A stretch of 64,000 nt of DNA from Selenobaculum gibii (GTDB taxonomy: Bacteria; Bacillota; Negativicutes; ICN-92133): assembly GCF_030273445.1 (NCBI RefSeq), contig NZ_CP120678.1, forward strand, positions 2,457,501 to 2,521,500, read 5' to 3'. Each line of letters starts with the position of its first letter. Positions within the stretch are counted from its first letter, which is position 1. Positions 47,515 through 56,410 of this stretch are shown here, one piece after another. The translations under genes and the position numbers were made by a program. The notes under the pieces are model-generated. The model searched no databases. It had not been told where the DNA came from and worked only from the letters and a program-made list of their open reading frames with translations.

Positions 47515-48329
47515 TATTTTCCACCTCCAGCTAAGTCAATGACTTTTTGATAAGCTGTTGTGTATTCTGTTGTCGAAGCTTTATGCAAAATTCCGATAGG
47601 GAATTTATCTTCACGTTTTTCTTCAGGCAATTTATCAAAAGCAGCTTGCATTACAGCGTGTTCACTCATCCATTTTAACATTGCTGGGGCATCACCTAAT
47701 TTATTTTTTCTACCATAGGAAATAGGACATTGCGTAATTGCTTCAATAAAGGAGAAGCCGTCATTATCCATTCCTTGTGCAATCATATCAGCTAGATGCT
47801 TTACATGGAATGCCGTACTGCGCGCAATATACGTAGCCCCTGCTGCTCTCGCTAAGTCACATGGATCAAACGGACGATCAATTGAACCATATGGCGCTGT
47901 AGTTGCTTTCTTCGTAAGTGGAGTAAGCGGAGATGCCTGCCCACCGGTCATCCCATAAATATTATTATTGAACAAAATCACCGTTAAATCCACGTTTCTA
48001 CGACAGCCATGAATAAAATGATTTCCTCCAATTGCCGTACAATCTCCGTCACCTGTGATGACAATAACATTTAATTCGGGATTCGCTAATTTAATTCCCG
48101 TTGCAAATGGAATTGCTCTTCCATGTGCTGTATGCAAAGTATCGAAGTTCATATACCCTGACGCTCTTGAAGAACATCCAATCCCCGATACAATAATCGT
48201 TTTATCTTGATCTAAATTTTTCTTTTCTATCGCTTGCACAATCGCCTTCATTACAATCCCATTACCACAGCCAGGGCACCATAAATGAGGCAATCTGTTT
48301 TGGCGAAAATATTTATCGTAACTTCTCAT
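47514..48329 (-). CDS. korB: 2-oxoacid:ferredoxin oxidoreductase, beta (TPP) subunit
   Basis: 271 residues. The TPP-binding signature is GDGDCTAIGGNHFIHGCRRN, followed by LFNNNIYGMTGGQASP. The opening LPHLWCPGCGNGIV carries the conserved cysteine pair. The ATG overlaps the korA stop by 4 bp, with GGAGGTG upstream. The subunit order D-A-B-C and sequence match 2-oxoglutarate:ferredoxin oxidoreductase best, but substrate specificity is inferred. Confidence 0.92.
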   Translation of the reverse strand: MRSYDKYFRQNRLPHLWCPGCGNGIVMKAIVQAIEKKNLDQDKTIIVSGIGCSSRASGYMNFDTLHTAHGRAIPFATGIKLANPELNVIVITGDGDCTAIGGNHFIHGCRRNVDLTVILFNNNIYGMTGGQASPLTPLTKKATTAPYGSIDRPFDPCDLARAAGATYIARSTAFHVKHLADMIAQGMDNDGFSFIEAITQCPISYGRKNKLGDAPAMLKWMSEHAVMQAAFDKLPEEKREDKFPIGILHKASTTEYTTAYQKVIDLAGGGK

Positions 48330-49474
48330 TTCAGCACCTCCTGATCTAATTTTTCAATTGCTGAAGTAACTTCATCTGGCGTAAAGATTTCCGTATTATA
48401 TTTTGCTAATAGCTTGACTTTAGCCATCCCATTTGCTGCCCGTTCTACTTCATGAACTAATTGCCCATAGTTAAGTTCAGGTACCAAAATCGCTTTTACT
48501 TTTGTAGCAACTTCTTTAATTACTTTATCGGCGAATGGCCAAATCGTCATTAACCGAACCATACCTACTTTAATTCCCTTTTTGCGCGCAGTTTCAACCG
48601 CGGCATAGGCTGTACGGGCTGTACCGCCATAAGCAACGACAGCATACTCAGCATCTTCCATAAAAAATTCATCATAATGCGTAATTTCATCTTGTACACG
48701 CATAATCTTTTCATGCAAACGATGAATAGACTCTTCTGTTACTTTCGGACTTCCAGAAGGGAACCCCGTTTCATCATGAATAAGTCCCGTCACATGAATA
48801 CGATACCCTTGCCCAAAATCTGCAACATTTGGAACCAAGTCCTCTGTCGGGCGATATGGTTGATACCCTTCTGCACGTGTGCATGTTGGTTTACGCCGTG
48901 GATAAACCTCAATATCTTTTATTGCTGGAAGTTCTACACATTCTCTTAAGTGTCCAACAATTTCATCTAATAAGATAATAACTGGTGTTCTAAAACGTTC
49001 CGCATAATTTACTGCTTTTATCGTAACATCAAAAGTTTCTTTCACAGTCCATGGTGAAAGCGCAATCATTGGATGATCACCATGCGTACCCCAACGAGCT
49101 TGCATAACATCCCCCTGGGATGGTGATGTTGGCTGCCCTGTCGAAGGACCTACACGTTGTACATTGGCAATAACCATCGGAATTTCAGCAATTGCGGCAA
49201 ATCCTATCAATTCCTGTTTTAATGAGAACCCCGGACCCGACGTAGCTGTCATTACCTTTTTTCCTGCCAATGAAGCTCCTAGTATTACAGCTGCTCCACC
49301 AATTTCATCCTCCATTTGAATAAACTTACCACCGTATTTGGGTAACAAATCTGCCATTGTTTCAGCAATCTCCGTAGAAGGTGTAATTGGATATCCACCG
49401 AAAAAGCGAACTCCTGCAGCTAATGCGCCTTCTGCACAAGCCTCATTCCCCTGCATTAATCTAGCTTTACTCAT
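48326..49474 (-). CDS. korA: 2-oxoacid:ferredoxin oxidoreductase, alpha subunit
   Basis: About 382 residues. The N-terminal pyrimidine-binding domain has GNEACAEGALAAGVRFFGGYPITPSTEIAE (a long conserved run, residues ~8-38) and KVMTATSGPGFSLKQELIG; a transketolase-C-like region (VVAYGGTARTAYAAVE) follows. The ATG at 49474 has GGTGA 6 nt upstream and is preferred over ATG 49480. It overlaps the korD gene by 8 bp. Confidence 0.92.
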   Translation of the reverse strand: MSKARLMQGNEACAEGALAAGVRFFGGYPITPSTEIAETMADLLPKYGGKFIQMEDEIGGAAVILGASLAGKKVMTATSGPGFSLKQELIGFAAIAEIPMVIANVQRVGPSTGQPTSPSQGDVMQARWGTHGDHPMIALSPWTVKETFDVTIKAVNYAERFRTPVIILLDEIVGHLRECVELPAIKDIEVYPRRKPTCTRAEGYQPYRPTEDLVPNVADFGQGYRIHVTGLIHDETGFPSGSPKVTEESIHRLHEKIMRVQDEITHYDEFFMEDAEYAVVAYGGTARTAYAAVETARKKGIKVGMVRLMTIWPFADKVIKEVATKVKAILVPELNYGQLVHEVERAANGMAKVKLLAKYNTEIFTPDEVTSAIEKLDQEVLK

Positions 49475-49673
49475 TTGCATTCACCTTCTTATCTATATAA
49501 ATCGCATAATCTGGACAACGTAATTCACACAAACCACAAGCAATGCATGCCTCAGCATTTACCACTTGCACTTTGCCTAATGTATCTAAAGCTAATACAG
49601 CTTTAGGGCAAAAAGTTACACAAATCTTGCAACCTTTACATCTTGCTTCTTTAATCGTTATAGATACGCTCAT
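49467..49673 (-). CDS. korD: 2-oxoacid:ferredoxin oxidoreductase, delta (ferredoxin) subunit
   Basis: 68 residues with two 4Fe-4S motifs (CKGCKICVTFCPK and CIACGLCELRCPD). It is the electron-transfer subunit and first gene of korDABC. GGAGGAAGCTTT precedes the ATG. It overlaps korA, so the stoichiometry is probably set by coupled translation. Confidence 0.92.
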   Translation of the reverse strand: MSVSITIKEARCKGCKICVTFCPKAVLALDTLGKVQVVNAEACIACGLCELRCPDYAIYIDKKVNANE

Positions 49674-49680
49674 AAAGCTT

Positions 49681-50031
49681 CCTCCTATATCCTATCAAAA
49701 CATTCATCTTTAATTAAATGCCAAACCCCTAAAATACTTTCTTATAAGTGCACTATACAATAATAACAAAAAAATTATAAAAAAGCTATTATATTGTAAA
49801 TGTATTCAAAAAACATCCAATAATAACGTACATTTATATAACAATTGATCGGAATGCTAAATTATTTAAAGCAAATAAACTTCTTCTTCTCTAAAATAAA
49901 GCTATTATCGAGATTTTTCAAAATAAAACTTTAGATTCTCTGTATAATTTTGTTTCTTTAAGTATTATTTTTCTATTTTATGGAGGATATCATCTATAGA
50001 GAACGAATATTTTATTCATTGATTTTTATCT
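49681..50031. other. Divergent intergenic region korD / kinase-like gene
   Basis: About 350 bp, very AT-rich, holding both promoters. I see no consensus sigma-A or sigma-54 site. A short hydrophobic frame at 49980-50147 overlaps the next gene but lacks a ribosome site. Confidence 0.4.
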
Positions 50032-50046
50032 GTGGAGGTGCACTCC

Positions 50047-51729
50047 TTGCCCACACTTTTATCCGATTTTTCAACAACTTTATTTGCAGGATTTCCTTCA
50101 CTTATTGCAATATTTATTTTTGCGTATCTTTACTTATGTTATCGTAAAAAGTATCTTTTTCTTTGGTTATTCTCTTGTTTTGCTCATACATTTCGCATAA
50201 AATTTCTCACCATGGTTCCCCTTAATTTACCGTCTGATTTTTGGCAGATTTATCAGTTTACATGCATTATTTCTATCATTTTAGATTTATATACAACAAA
50301 TACTTTGCTAAAAATTAAAAATAGAAAATCTTGGCTATACTTTTTTTTCACATATATTACGTTTCTCATCCTTACGTCTATCTTCAACTTTCCATTTTAT
50401 ACCGTATTGACAATTTCGTATATTGCGCTTTCTTTTAGCTCTACTAGAAATGGTTATATGTTTTTAAAACATTTACCCAAAAGTATTCATGCGAAAAATA
50501 TCGCAGCATTTTCATTCATTGCTTCAGGTCTACTGTTTTTTATTTCAGCAATTTTATGCATAATAGAAATCAACCAAAAACTTTTTTTGTTAGTCGAAGT
50601 TTTTCTAAGAATCCTTATAATCATTGGATTACTTTCTGTGTTTTTAGAAAAGAACAATTACGATTTAACCAGTGAAAAAATTCGCTATCAACGATTAACT
50701 GAAAATTTACCTGATACAATTTGTCGATTTCATATTCACCCAAACCTTCGTATCGATTATATAAGCCTTGCTATCTTAAAATTAACGGGTTATCCCCCTA
50801 AAGAATTTTACGATAATCCTCACTTAATTTACAGCATTATATATCACGAAGATCATCATATTTTTAAAGTTTTAAAAAAACAACCTTCTACTTTTTGCTC
50901 TAATCATAATCCCCCAAAACAATACCGCATCATCCATAAAAGTGGTAAATTTATTTGGGTGGAACAGACCTTTTCTCCTTTTTTCGATAATAATAACAAT
51001 ATTATAGGATTTGAATCGCTTATTCGCGATATCAGTCTAAAGCGCTCTCTAGATAAAGAAATGCTTCACTTAAACAATATGAAAATCATCGGTCAAATGG
51101 CAACAGAGGTAGCCGATCGTGTCCGAAATCCTTTAACTACAATTTCCGGCTATTTGCAGCTCTTTTATATAAAACCCGAATTTGAAAAGCAACGCAGTAA
51201 ATTACGTCTTGCATTAAACGAAATAGAAAGCTGCAATAAATTTATTCAACAATATTTATTACTAAGTAAGCAAAAAAATCTTGAGCTGACAAAAAGCAAC
51301 CTAAATGACATTATTATAGATATTCAATCTATTTTAAATACAAAAGCTTGCAACCTTGATGGATCCCGCAGAATAAACATTCATTTAAATTTAAACCCAC
51401 TACCCGATCAAATGCTTGATATAAGCCAGATTAAACAGCTTCTCATTAATTTAGCTACAAACGCCTTTGATGCCATGCCCTACACTGGTACATTAACAAT
51501 CATCACCCTTGCAACACCAAATTCAGTCATTCTAACTATTCAAGATGAAGGTTTTGGAATTCCAGAAGAATTTCTTAAAAATATTGGTCAACCATTTTTT
51601 ACAACCAAAGAGATGAATTCAGGGTTAGGTCTATGTATTTGTTACAATATCGCAAACTTACATCAAGCTGAAATTAATGTCGTTTCAACTCCCACAGGCA
51701 CAACTTTTGAAATTACTTTTCCTTTATAA
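50047..51729 (+). CDS. Multi-pass PAS histidine-kinase-like protein lacking the phospho-acceptor His
   Basis: About 560 residues, layout like the KinB-type sporulation kinases. Six to seven membrane helices (~10-210) are followed by a PAS domain (~225-330) and a HisKA region. There the usual AHEIRNPL box reads ADRVRNPLTTISGYLQL: the His is Asp (codon GAT at 51115-51117). The ATPase domain looks intact, with the N box (LLINLATNAFDAM), DEGFGIP and the Gly lid (TTKEMNSGLGLCI). TTG 50047 with GGAGGTG 6 nt upstream is preferred over GTG 50032. It may be a regulatory pseudokinase. Confidence 0.85.
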   Translation: MPTLLSDFSTTLFAGFPSLIAIFIFAYLYLCYRKKYLFLWLFSCFAHTFRIKFLTMVPLNLPSDFWQIYQFTCIISIILDLYTTNTLLKIKNRKSWLYFFFTYITFLILTSIFNFPFYTVLTISYIALSFSSTRNGYMFLKHLPKSIHAKNIAAFSFIASGLLFFISAILCIIEINQKLFLLVEVFLRILIIIGLLSVFLEKNNYDLTSEKIRYQRLTENLPDTICRFHIHPNLRIDYISLAILKLTGYPPKEFYDNPHLIYSIIYHEDHHIFKVLKKQPSTFCSNHNPPKQYRIIHKSGKFIWVEQTFSPFFDNNNNIIGFESLIRDISLKRSLDKEMLHLNNMKIIGQMATEVADRVRNPLTTISGYLQLFYIKPEFEKQRSKLRLALNEIESCNKFIQQYLLLSKQKNLELTKSNLNDIIIDIQSILNTKACNLDGSRRINIHLNLNPLPDQMLDISQIKQLLINLATNAFDAMPYTGTLTIITLATPNSVILTIQDEGFGIPEEFLKNIGQPFFTTKEMNSGLGLCICYNIANLHQAEINVVSTPTGTTFEITFPL

Positions 51730-51731
51730 AT

Positions 51732-51769
51732 AAAAAGCGTTTACAAGCACTGTGCTGCAAACGCTTTTT
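51732..51769 (+). terminator. Terminator of the kinase-like gene
   Basis: AAAAAGCGTTT pairs with AAACGCTTTTT around a GCAC/GTGC-containing inner hairpin, then T-rich sequence. It could act both ways. Confidence 0.75.
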
Positions 51770-51838
51770 ATTTATTTTGGGAATAAGTTCGGCTAAGATT
51801 TAGATAAAATCAAAACTCCACTAAATCCCAACCTTATT

Positions 51839-53545
51839 TTATAGATTATTCTTCAGATACTCTTTTACTTCTTCGGCAGTCTCTAATTGTAGAACTGCTT
51901 CTAGGATAACTTTTGCTTCTTCAAAACTAATTTTACGGATTTTTTCTTTTACTTTAGGAATAGATGGTGCACTCATGCTAAGCTCATGAATTCCCATGCC
52001 TAAAAGCAATACTGCGGCAGCTGGATCACTCGCCATTTCACCGCACATACCAGCCCAAATATTATGATCTCTAGCTGCTTTAATCGTCGTATAAATTAAA
52101 CGCAAAACAGCTGGATGGAAATGGCTATATAAATAAGCAACATTATGATTTACTCTATCTACCGCAAGTGTATATTGAACCAAATCATTCGTCCCAATGC
52201 TAAAGAAATCTACATGTTTTGCCAGAACGGGTGCCATAACTGCTGCAGCTGGAGTCTCTACCATGATACCTAAAGATACATCCTCAGAATATTCTTTTCC
52301 TTCTGCAATCAATTCATTTTTTGCTTTTTCAAGCAGAGTTTTCACCTGATTGATTTCTGTAACACTGATAACCATCGGCAACATAATTGCTGCTTTTCCA
52401 TAAACACCTGCACGTAAAATTGCTTTTAATTGCGGAATAAATAAATCTTCTCTAGTTAAACTGATCCGTAGTGCCCGCCAACCCAAAAACGGGTTATCTT
52501 CCGGTGGTACATCAAGATATGCGAGTGGTTTATCTCCACCAATATCCATCGTTCTAATTACACAGATATTACCTGCACATTTTTCTACAGCTTTTTTATA
52601 AGCGAGATATTGATCTTCTTCCGTCGGAATATTTTCTTTTCCCATAAATACAAATTCTGTTCTAAATAATCCAACACCTTCACAACCATAAGTAAGTGCT
52701 GATTTCACATCGTCGGCGCTTCCAATATTTGCAGCAAGCTGCACTTTCACACCATCTGTTGTAATCGCTGGCAATGGTGCTAGCTGTGCATAATGTTCTT
52801 GCTGACGCTTTTGCTCTTCCAATCGTTTTTGATAACTGGTAATCGTCCGTTCATCAGGATTAATTAATACTTCTCCTTCGTCACCATCAATTAATACCAT
52901 TGTGCCATCTTTAATCGCTTCAACTTTTTTGCCTAAACCTACAACTGTTGTAATCGCCCGCGCTTTGGCAATAATAACAGCATGACAAGTCGTACTCCCC
53001 TGTCCTAAAATAACACCGCCAATTTTGTTAGATGGGATATTTGCTATAACGGAAGGCTCTATCTCATGCCCACAAAGGATTACTGCCTCATCACCAAGCT
53101 CAGGCTCAGGCACACCGAGTAACCGTTTCGCGATTCGCCTTCCAACATCGCGGATATCTACCGCCCGTTCCTTCAAATACGCATCATCCATTGCTTCAAA
53201 CATCGCCGCATATTCTTCACTTGCATCTAAAATCGCCCTTGGCGCTGACCCCGTACTCGTAACCTTATCAATAATTGCGCTTTCAAGTGATGAATCCTGT
53301 GCCATCATAAGATGAGCTTCCATAATCGCCGCTCTATCTATAGATTCTTTTGCTTTAAGCATTTCAACACTAGCTTCCAAATCAGCAACAACGTTACGAA
53401 TTGCTTCGTGGACTTTTTGAATTTCAGACTCACTATCACCAGCATCATACGCAGCAAGATATCCGTCTATATTTTGACTTACGAGCATGACTTTGCCGAT
53501 AGCAATTCCAGAAATAACACCCTTGCCTTGTAATACATCTGGCAT
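51839..53545 (-). CDS. ptsI: Phosphoenolpyruvate-protein phosphotransferase (PTS enzyme I)
   Basis: 568 residues. Takes phosphate from PEP on the His of GQGSTTCHAVIIAKARAI and passes it to HPr. The C-terminal PEP-binding domain has FRTEFVFMGKENIPTEEDQY, MDIGGDKPLAY, GIMVETPAAAVMA, SIGTNDLVQYTLAVDR and CGEMASDP. The length is typical. It lies downstream of dhaM and HPr and could act as a dedicated EI for dihydroxyacetone kinase as well as general PTS. Confidence 0.95.
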   Translation of the reverse strand: MPDVLQGKGVISGIAIGKVMLVSQNIDGYLAAYDAGDSESEIQKVHEAIRNVVADLEASVEMLKAKESIDRAAIMEAHLMMAQDSSLESAIIDKVTSTGSAPRAILDASEEYAAMFEAMDDAYLKERAVDIRDVGRRIAKRLLGVPEPELGDEAVILCGHEIEPSVIANIPSNKIGGVILGQGSTTCHAVIIAKARAITTVVGLGKKVEAIKDGTMVLIDGDEGEVLINPDERTITSYQKRLEEQKRQQEHYAQLAPLPAITTDGVKVQLAANIGSADDVKSALTYGCEGVGLFRTEFVFMGKENIPTEEDQYLAYKKAVEKCAGNICVIRTMDIGGDKPLAYLDVPPEDNPFLGWRALRISLTREDLFIPQLKAILRAGVYGKAAIMLPMVISVTEINQVKTLLEKAKNELIAEGKEYSEDVSLGIMVETPAAAVMAPVLAKHVDFFSIGTNDLVQYTLAVDRVNHNVAYLYSHFHPAVLRLIYTTIKAARDHNIWAGMCGEMASDPAAAVLLLGMGIHELSMSAPSIPKVKEKIRKISFEEAKVILEAVLQLETAEEVKEYLKNNL

Positions 53546-53577
53546 AACTATAACCTACCTTTCCAACAGTCTCTATT

Positions 53578-53838
53578 CTATTCTCCGAATTTAGATTCAA
53601 CTAATTCAACTAAAGCTTTTACCGCATCTTCTGCATCCGCGCCTTCTGCTTTAATCGTAAGTTCAGTCCCTTTCGTAAGTCCCATTCCCATAATCATTAA
53701 GATACTTTTTGCATCCACCGTTTTCCCTTTTGCAGTTACCGTAATTTTACTTTTAAATTTTGCAGCTGCCTGAACAAACATCGACGCCGGTCTAGCATGA
53801 ATTCCTGTTTCATTCACAATAATAACTTTTTGTTCCAT
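53578..53838 (-). CDS. ptsH: HPr phosphocarrier protein
   Basis: 86 residues. The active-site His is in ETGIHARPASMFVQ, and the regulatory Ser in VDAKSILMIMGMG is conserved, so it could serve both as PTS carrier and as HprK-type regulatory substrate. It sits between dhaM and ptsI, linking it to the DHA-PTS phosphate relay. Confidence 0.95.
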   Translation of the reverse strand: MEQKVIIVNETGIHARPASMFVQAAAKFKSKITVTAKGKTVDAKSILMIMGMGLTKGTELTIKAEGADAEDAVKALVELVESKFGE

Positions 53839-53888
53839 GATTGTATTCTCCTATTCTCTTCTTGCCTTTTTATTTGTAAAATCTAAAA

Positions 53889-54281
53889 TTATAATTTTTG
53901 CAACTTTCTGGCGCCTTCAGCCGTAGCAACAACAGTATCAAGCGGACTTCCTAATGAAGCCTCTACGGCTGCGCTAATTGCCCCTTCTAAAATTGGAGTA
54001 TCTGCTACTTTTACTCTTTCTTTTAATTCTTCATCTACGAGTTCCAATGCAACATCAGTACTTAAAACTGCACTTCCTAAATCCACTAAGACAAGTACAC
54101 CACTACCATCATCCGCAGCCTCAATTGCAGCTTGAATTTTCATTGCATCAGTACCGATTCCTCCGTCCTCCATACCACCAGCTGCAATGATTTTTTGTTC
54201 TGGGCGCGACATTTGCATCGCCATTTCTTTAATTCCTTCTGCTACTTTTGCACTATGTGATACGATTACAATACCAACCAT
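53889..54281 (-). CDS. dhaM: DhaM, phosphotransferase subunit of the PTS-dependent DHA kinase
   Basis: 130 residues, only the EIIA-mannose-type domain (His in IVIVSHSAKVAEGIKEMA); no fused HPr or EI domain as in E. coli, consistent with separate HPr and EI genes downstream. GAEDGGIGTD-like segment (GGMEDGGIGTDAMKIQAAIE) is typical. The frame extends to GTG 54290, but ATG 54281 has GGGTGG 5 nt upstream. Confidence 0.94.
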   Translation of the reverse strand: MVGIVIVSHSAKVAEGIKEMAMQMSRPEQKIIAAGGMEDGGIGTDAMKIQAAIEAADDGSGVLVLVDLGSAVLSTDVALELVDEELKERVKVADTPILEGAISAAVEASLGSPLDTVVATAEGARKLQKL

Positions 54282-54298
54282 ACTTACCACCCCACTTT

Positions 54299-54922
54299 TT
54301 ACTTTTTGTAATAATCATACAAAGCTTTAATCATTACAGTAAGTGAAGTTGCTCCTGCATCTTGATGACCAATACTGCGTTCGCCAACATAACTCGCTCT
54401 GCCTTTAGTTGCAATAATTGTCTTTGTGTATTCTACCCCATCTTCTGCTGCCTTAACCGAAGCTTCTAAACATTCTAATAATGATTTGCCTTTTTCTTTT
54501 CCTTCAATAAAACATTCATGGACTGGAATAAATACATCCAGCATTGTTTTTTCACCTTTTACAGCTTTGCCGCGATCTTGAATCCCCTTTACAGCTGCAG
54601 CAATCATTTGTTCCGCGGTGTCTACATCTAATGCAAATTTTCCCGTTGCTGGGACTGCCGCACGCATAAAAGCTGTACCATATAGAGGGCCTGCCGCTCC
54701 ACCAACACTTGAGATAAGTGTCATACCTACAGTTTTTAAAACCGCACCGATATCTTCGCCTTCACCAAGCACTTCAAGCTTCTTCTCTACCGCTTCAAAG
54801 CCACGCGCCATATTAATTCCATGATCCCCATCACCAATCGCTTGATCAAGTGCAGTCAAAAATTCTTTTTGTGCAATAACCGCTTTTCCTACAACTCCAA
54901 TTACTTCATTTATCTCAGCCAT
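54299..54922 (-). CDS. dhaL: DhaL, ADP/nucleotide-binding subunit of DHA kinase
   Basis: 207 residues. Its bound ADP is rephosphorylated by DhaM and donates phosphate to dihydroxyacetone on DhaK. The nucleotide/Mg motif is LDQAIGDGDHGINMARGFE; GGAAGPLYGTAFM and DVFIPVHECF follow, plus GRASYVGERSIGHQDAGATS near the end. First gene after the dhaK terminator, preceded by a 10-bp palindrome. Confidence 0.95.
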   Translation of the reverse strand: MAEINEVIGVVGKAVIAQKEFLTALDQAIGDGDHGINMARGFEAVEKKLEVLGEGEDIGAVLKTVGMTLISSVGGAAGPLYGTAFMRAAVPATGKFALDVDTAEQMIAAAVKGIQDRGKAVKGEKTMLDVFIPVHECFIEGKEKGKSLLECLEASVKAAEDGVEYTKTIIATKGRASYVGERSIGHQDAGATSLTVMIKALYDYYKK

Positions 54923-54943
54923 AAATTTCTCTTCCTTTTCCGT

Positions 54944-54970
54944 TGCAAATAATATGTTGTATTATTTGCA
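54944..54970 (-). promoter_or_regulatory. Palindrome upstream of dhaL
   Basis: A perfect inverted repeat (TGCAAATAAT, 7-nt spacer, ATTATTTGCA) 22 bp before the dhaL start. On the minus strand TTGCTT and TATAAA-like boxes lie upstream, so it may be an operator or a leader hairpin. Confidence 0.5.
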
Positions 54971-55054
54971 GTTTTTTATTTTATATCCACACAAACAATA
55001 AACTAAGCAACTTCACTAAAGAATATGCTTTATCACAAAAATTAGCCTGTGTTA

Positions 55055-55094
55055 TAAAAAGGGGCTTGTTCCAACATCACATTAGCACAAGCCC
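55055..55094 (-). terminator. Terminator between dhaK and dhaL
   Basis: GGGCTTGT pairs with ACAAGCCC (16-18-nt loop), followed on the minus strand by CTTTTTAT. It would limit read-through from dhaK into dhaLM-ptsHI. Confidence 0.65.
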
Positions 55095-55115
55095 TAATCA
55101 TGTTAATTAAAATAA

Positions 55116-56108
55116 TTAAAATTGAACTAACGCCGGAGTATCCGCTGGTGCTAACAACAATTTTTTCATTTCCGCATCTAGTTTTAGAACACTAATAGAG
55201 AAACCTGCCATTTCGAGAGAAGTCATATAATTACCAACAAAAGTTTTTACTGTCTCAATTCCTTTTTCAGCTAATATTTCTGCTACTTTACGATTTGCTA
55301 CATAAAGTTCCATAAGTGGAGTTGCTCCAAGACCATTTACCAGTACTGCAACTTCATCGCCACTATGAACGATATCCTCTGCCAAAATTTTATCAAGTAA
55401 GTGCGTAACGATTTCATCCGCAGTTTTGATTTCTTCACGATGTGTACCTGGTTCCCCATGAATACCCATACCAATTTCTACTTCTTTTTCACCTAGTTCA
55501 AAACTTGGTTTTCCTGCTGCTGGAACTGTACAAGGCGATAAAGCCATACCCATTGACCGAACATTTGCAATTACTTTTTCTGCAACTTCTTTCACTTCTG
55601 CAAGCGAGCCTCCAGCTTCAGCTTTTGCTCCAGCAATCTTATGCACAAACACTGTACCCGCAATACCACGACGGCCAACTGTCCATGTACTGTTCTCTAC
55701 TGCAACGTCATCAGCTACAACAACTTTTTCTACTTCAATCCCATCAGCGGCTGCCATTTCTGCTGCCATTTCAAAGTTCATTACGTCACCAGTGTAATTT
55801 TTAATTACAAGCAAAACACCTTTTCCACTATCAACAGCTTTTACTGCTTCATATACTTGATCTGGTGTTGGCGATGTAAACACAGCACCAGCAACAGCGC
55901 CATCTAACATACCTTTACCTACAAACCCACCATGTGAAGGTTCGTGACCACTACCACCACCACTTACTAAAGCTACTTTTTCACCTTTTTTCACTCTAAC
56001 TACAACATCTGCACCTTCAACTCTTTTCAAATATTGAGGATGTGCTGCGACCATACCTTGAAGCATTTCTTCAACAACATTTTCAGGAACATTAATAATT
56101 TTTTTCAT
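55116..56108 (-). CDS. dhaK: DhaK, dihydroxyacetone-binding kinase subunit
   Basis: 330 residues. Binds dihydroxyacetone covalently through the His in GMGIHGEPGTHREEI and transfers phosphate from DhaL-ADP. Other signatures are VSGGGSGHEPSHGGFVGKG and KNYTGDVMNFEMAAEMA. It is preceded by a sigma-54 promoter and an inverted repeat. The ATG has GGAGAGATGGAGAG upstream. Confidence 0.96.
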   Translation of the reverse strand: MKKIINVPENVVEEMLQGMVAAHPQYLKRVEGADVVVRVKKGEKVALVSGGGSGHEPSHGGFVGKGMLDGAVAGAVFTSPTPDQVYEAVKAVDSGKGVLLVIKNYTGDVMNFEMAAEMAAADGIEVEKVVVADDVAVENSTWTVGRRGIAGTVFVHKIAGAKAEAGGSLAEVKEVAEKVIANVRSMGMALSPCTVPAAGKPSFELGEKEVEIGMGIHGEPGTHREEIKTADEIVTHLLDKILAEDIVHSGDEVAVLVNGLGATPLMELYVANRKVAEILAEKGIETVKTFVGNYMTSLEMAGFSISVLKLDAEMKKLLLAPADTPALVQF

Positions 56109-56174
56109 CTCTCCATCTCTCCCTATAAAAAAATTTTGTTCACTATAGTACCGTGACTTTCACTTAATATATAT

Positions 56175-56190
56175 TGCAAGCAGCGTGCCA
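56175..56190 (-). promoter_or_regulatory. Sigma-54 promoter of dhaK
   Basis: On the minus strand TGGCACG (56184-56190), four bases, then TTGCA (56175-56179): a near-perfect -24/-12 RpoN promoter, 66 bp upstream of dhaK and next to a GAFTGA-containing activator gene. Confidence 0.9.
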
Positions 56191-56340
56191 AACGCAGTCG
56201 AATTCGACAATAAAGTTTGAAAAATTTGAAAAAACTCCTTTTCCCTCTTGATTTATCTCGCCCCGAACACCATCTATAAATAAGATATTTCTTTGTTTTT
56301 CCCAGAAAAATAATTCATTTATCCTATAAAACCCAAAACA

Positions 56341-56390
56341 CCTAGTAAAAAGTATCAATATTTCTTCTAATATTGATACTTTTTACTAGG
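56341..56390. promoter_or_regulatory. 22-bp perfect inverted repeat, enhancer site and/or terminator
   Basis: CCTAGTAAAAAGTATCAATATT is followed by a 6-nt spacer and its exact reverse complement. It is centred ~180 bp upstream of the sigma-54 promoter, a usual enhancer distance, and also directly follows the activator gene, so it may double as its terminator. Confidence 0.6.
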
Positions 56391-56410
56391 CGTTGATATT
56401 TTTTATCAAG

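Noticed and set aside
49980-50147. Hydrophobic 55-aa frame overlapping the start of the kinase-like gene
   Set aside because: Starts at ATG with no ribosome site upstream; the GGAGG after the ATG does not serve it. It overlaps the N-terminus of a well supported gene.
56164-56358. Minus-strand frame of 64 aa upstream of dhaK
   Set aside because: It covers the sigma-54 promoter and half of the perfect palindrome, has no protein-like features and no good ribosome site.
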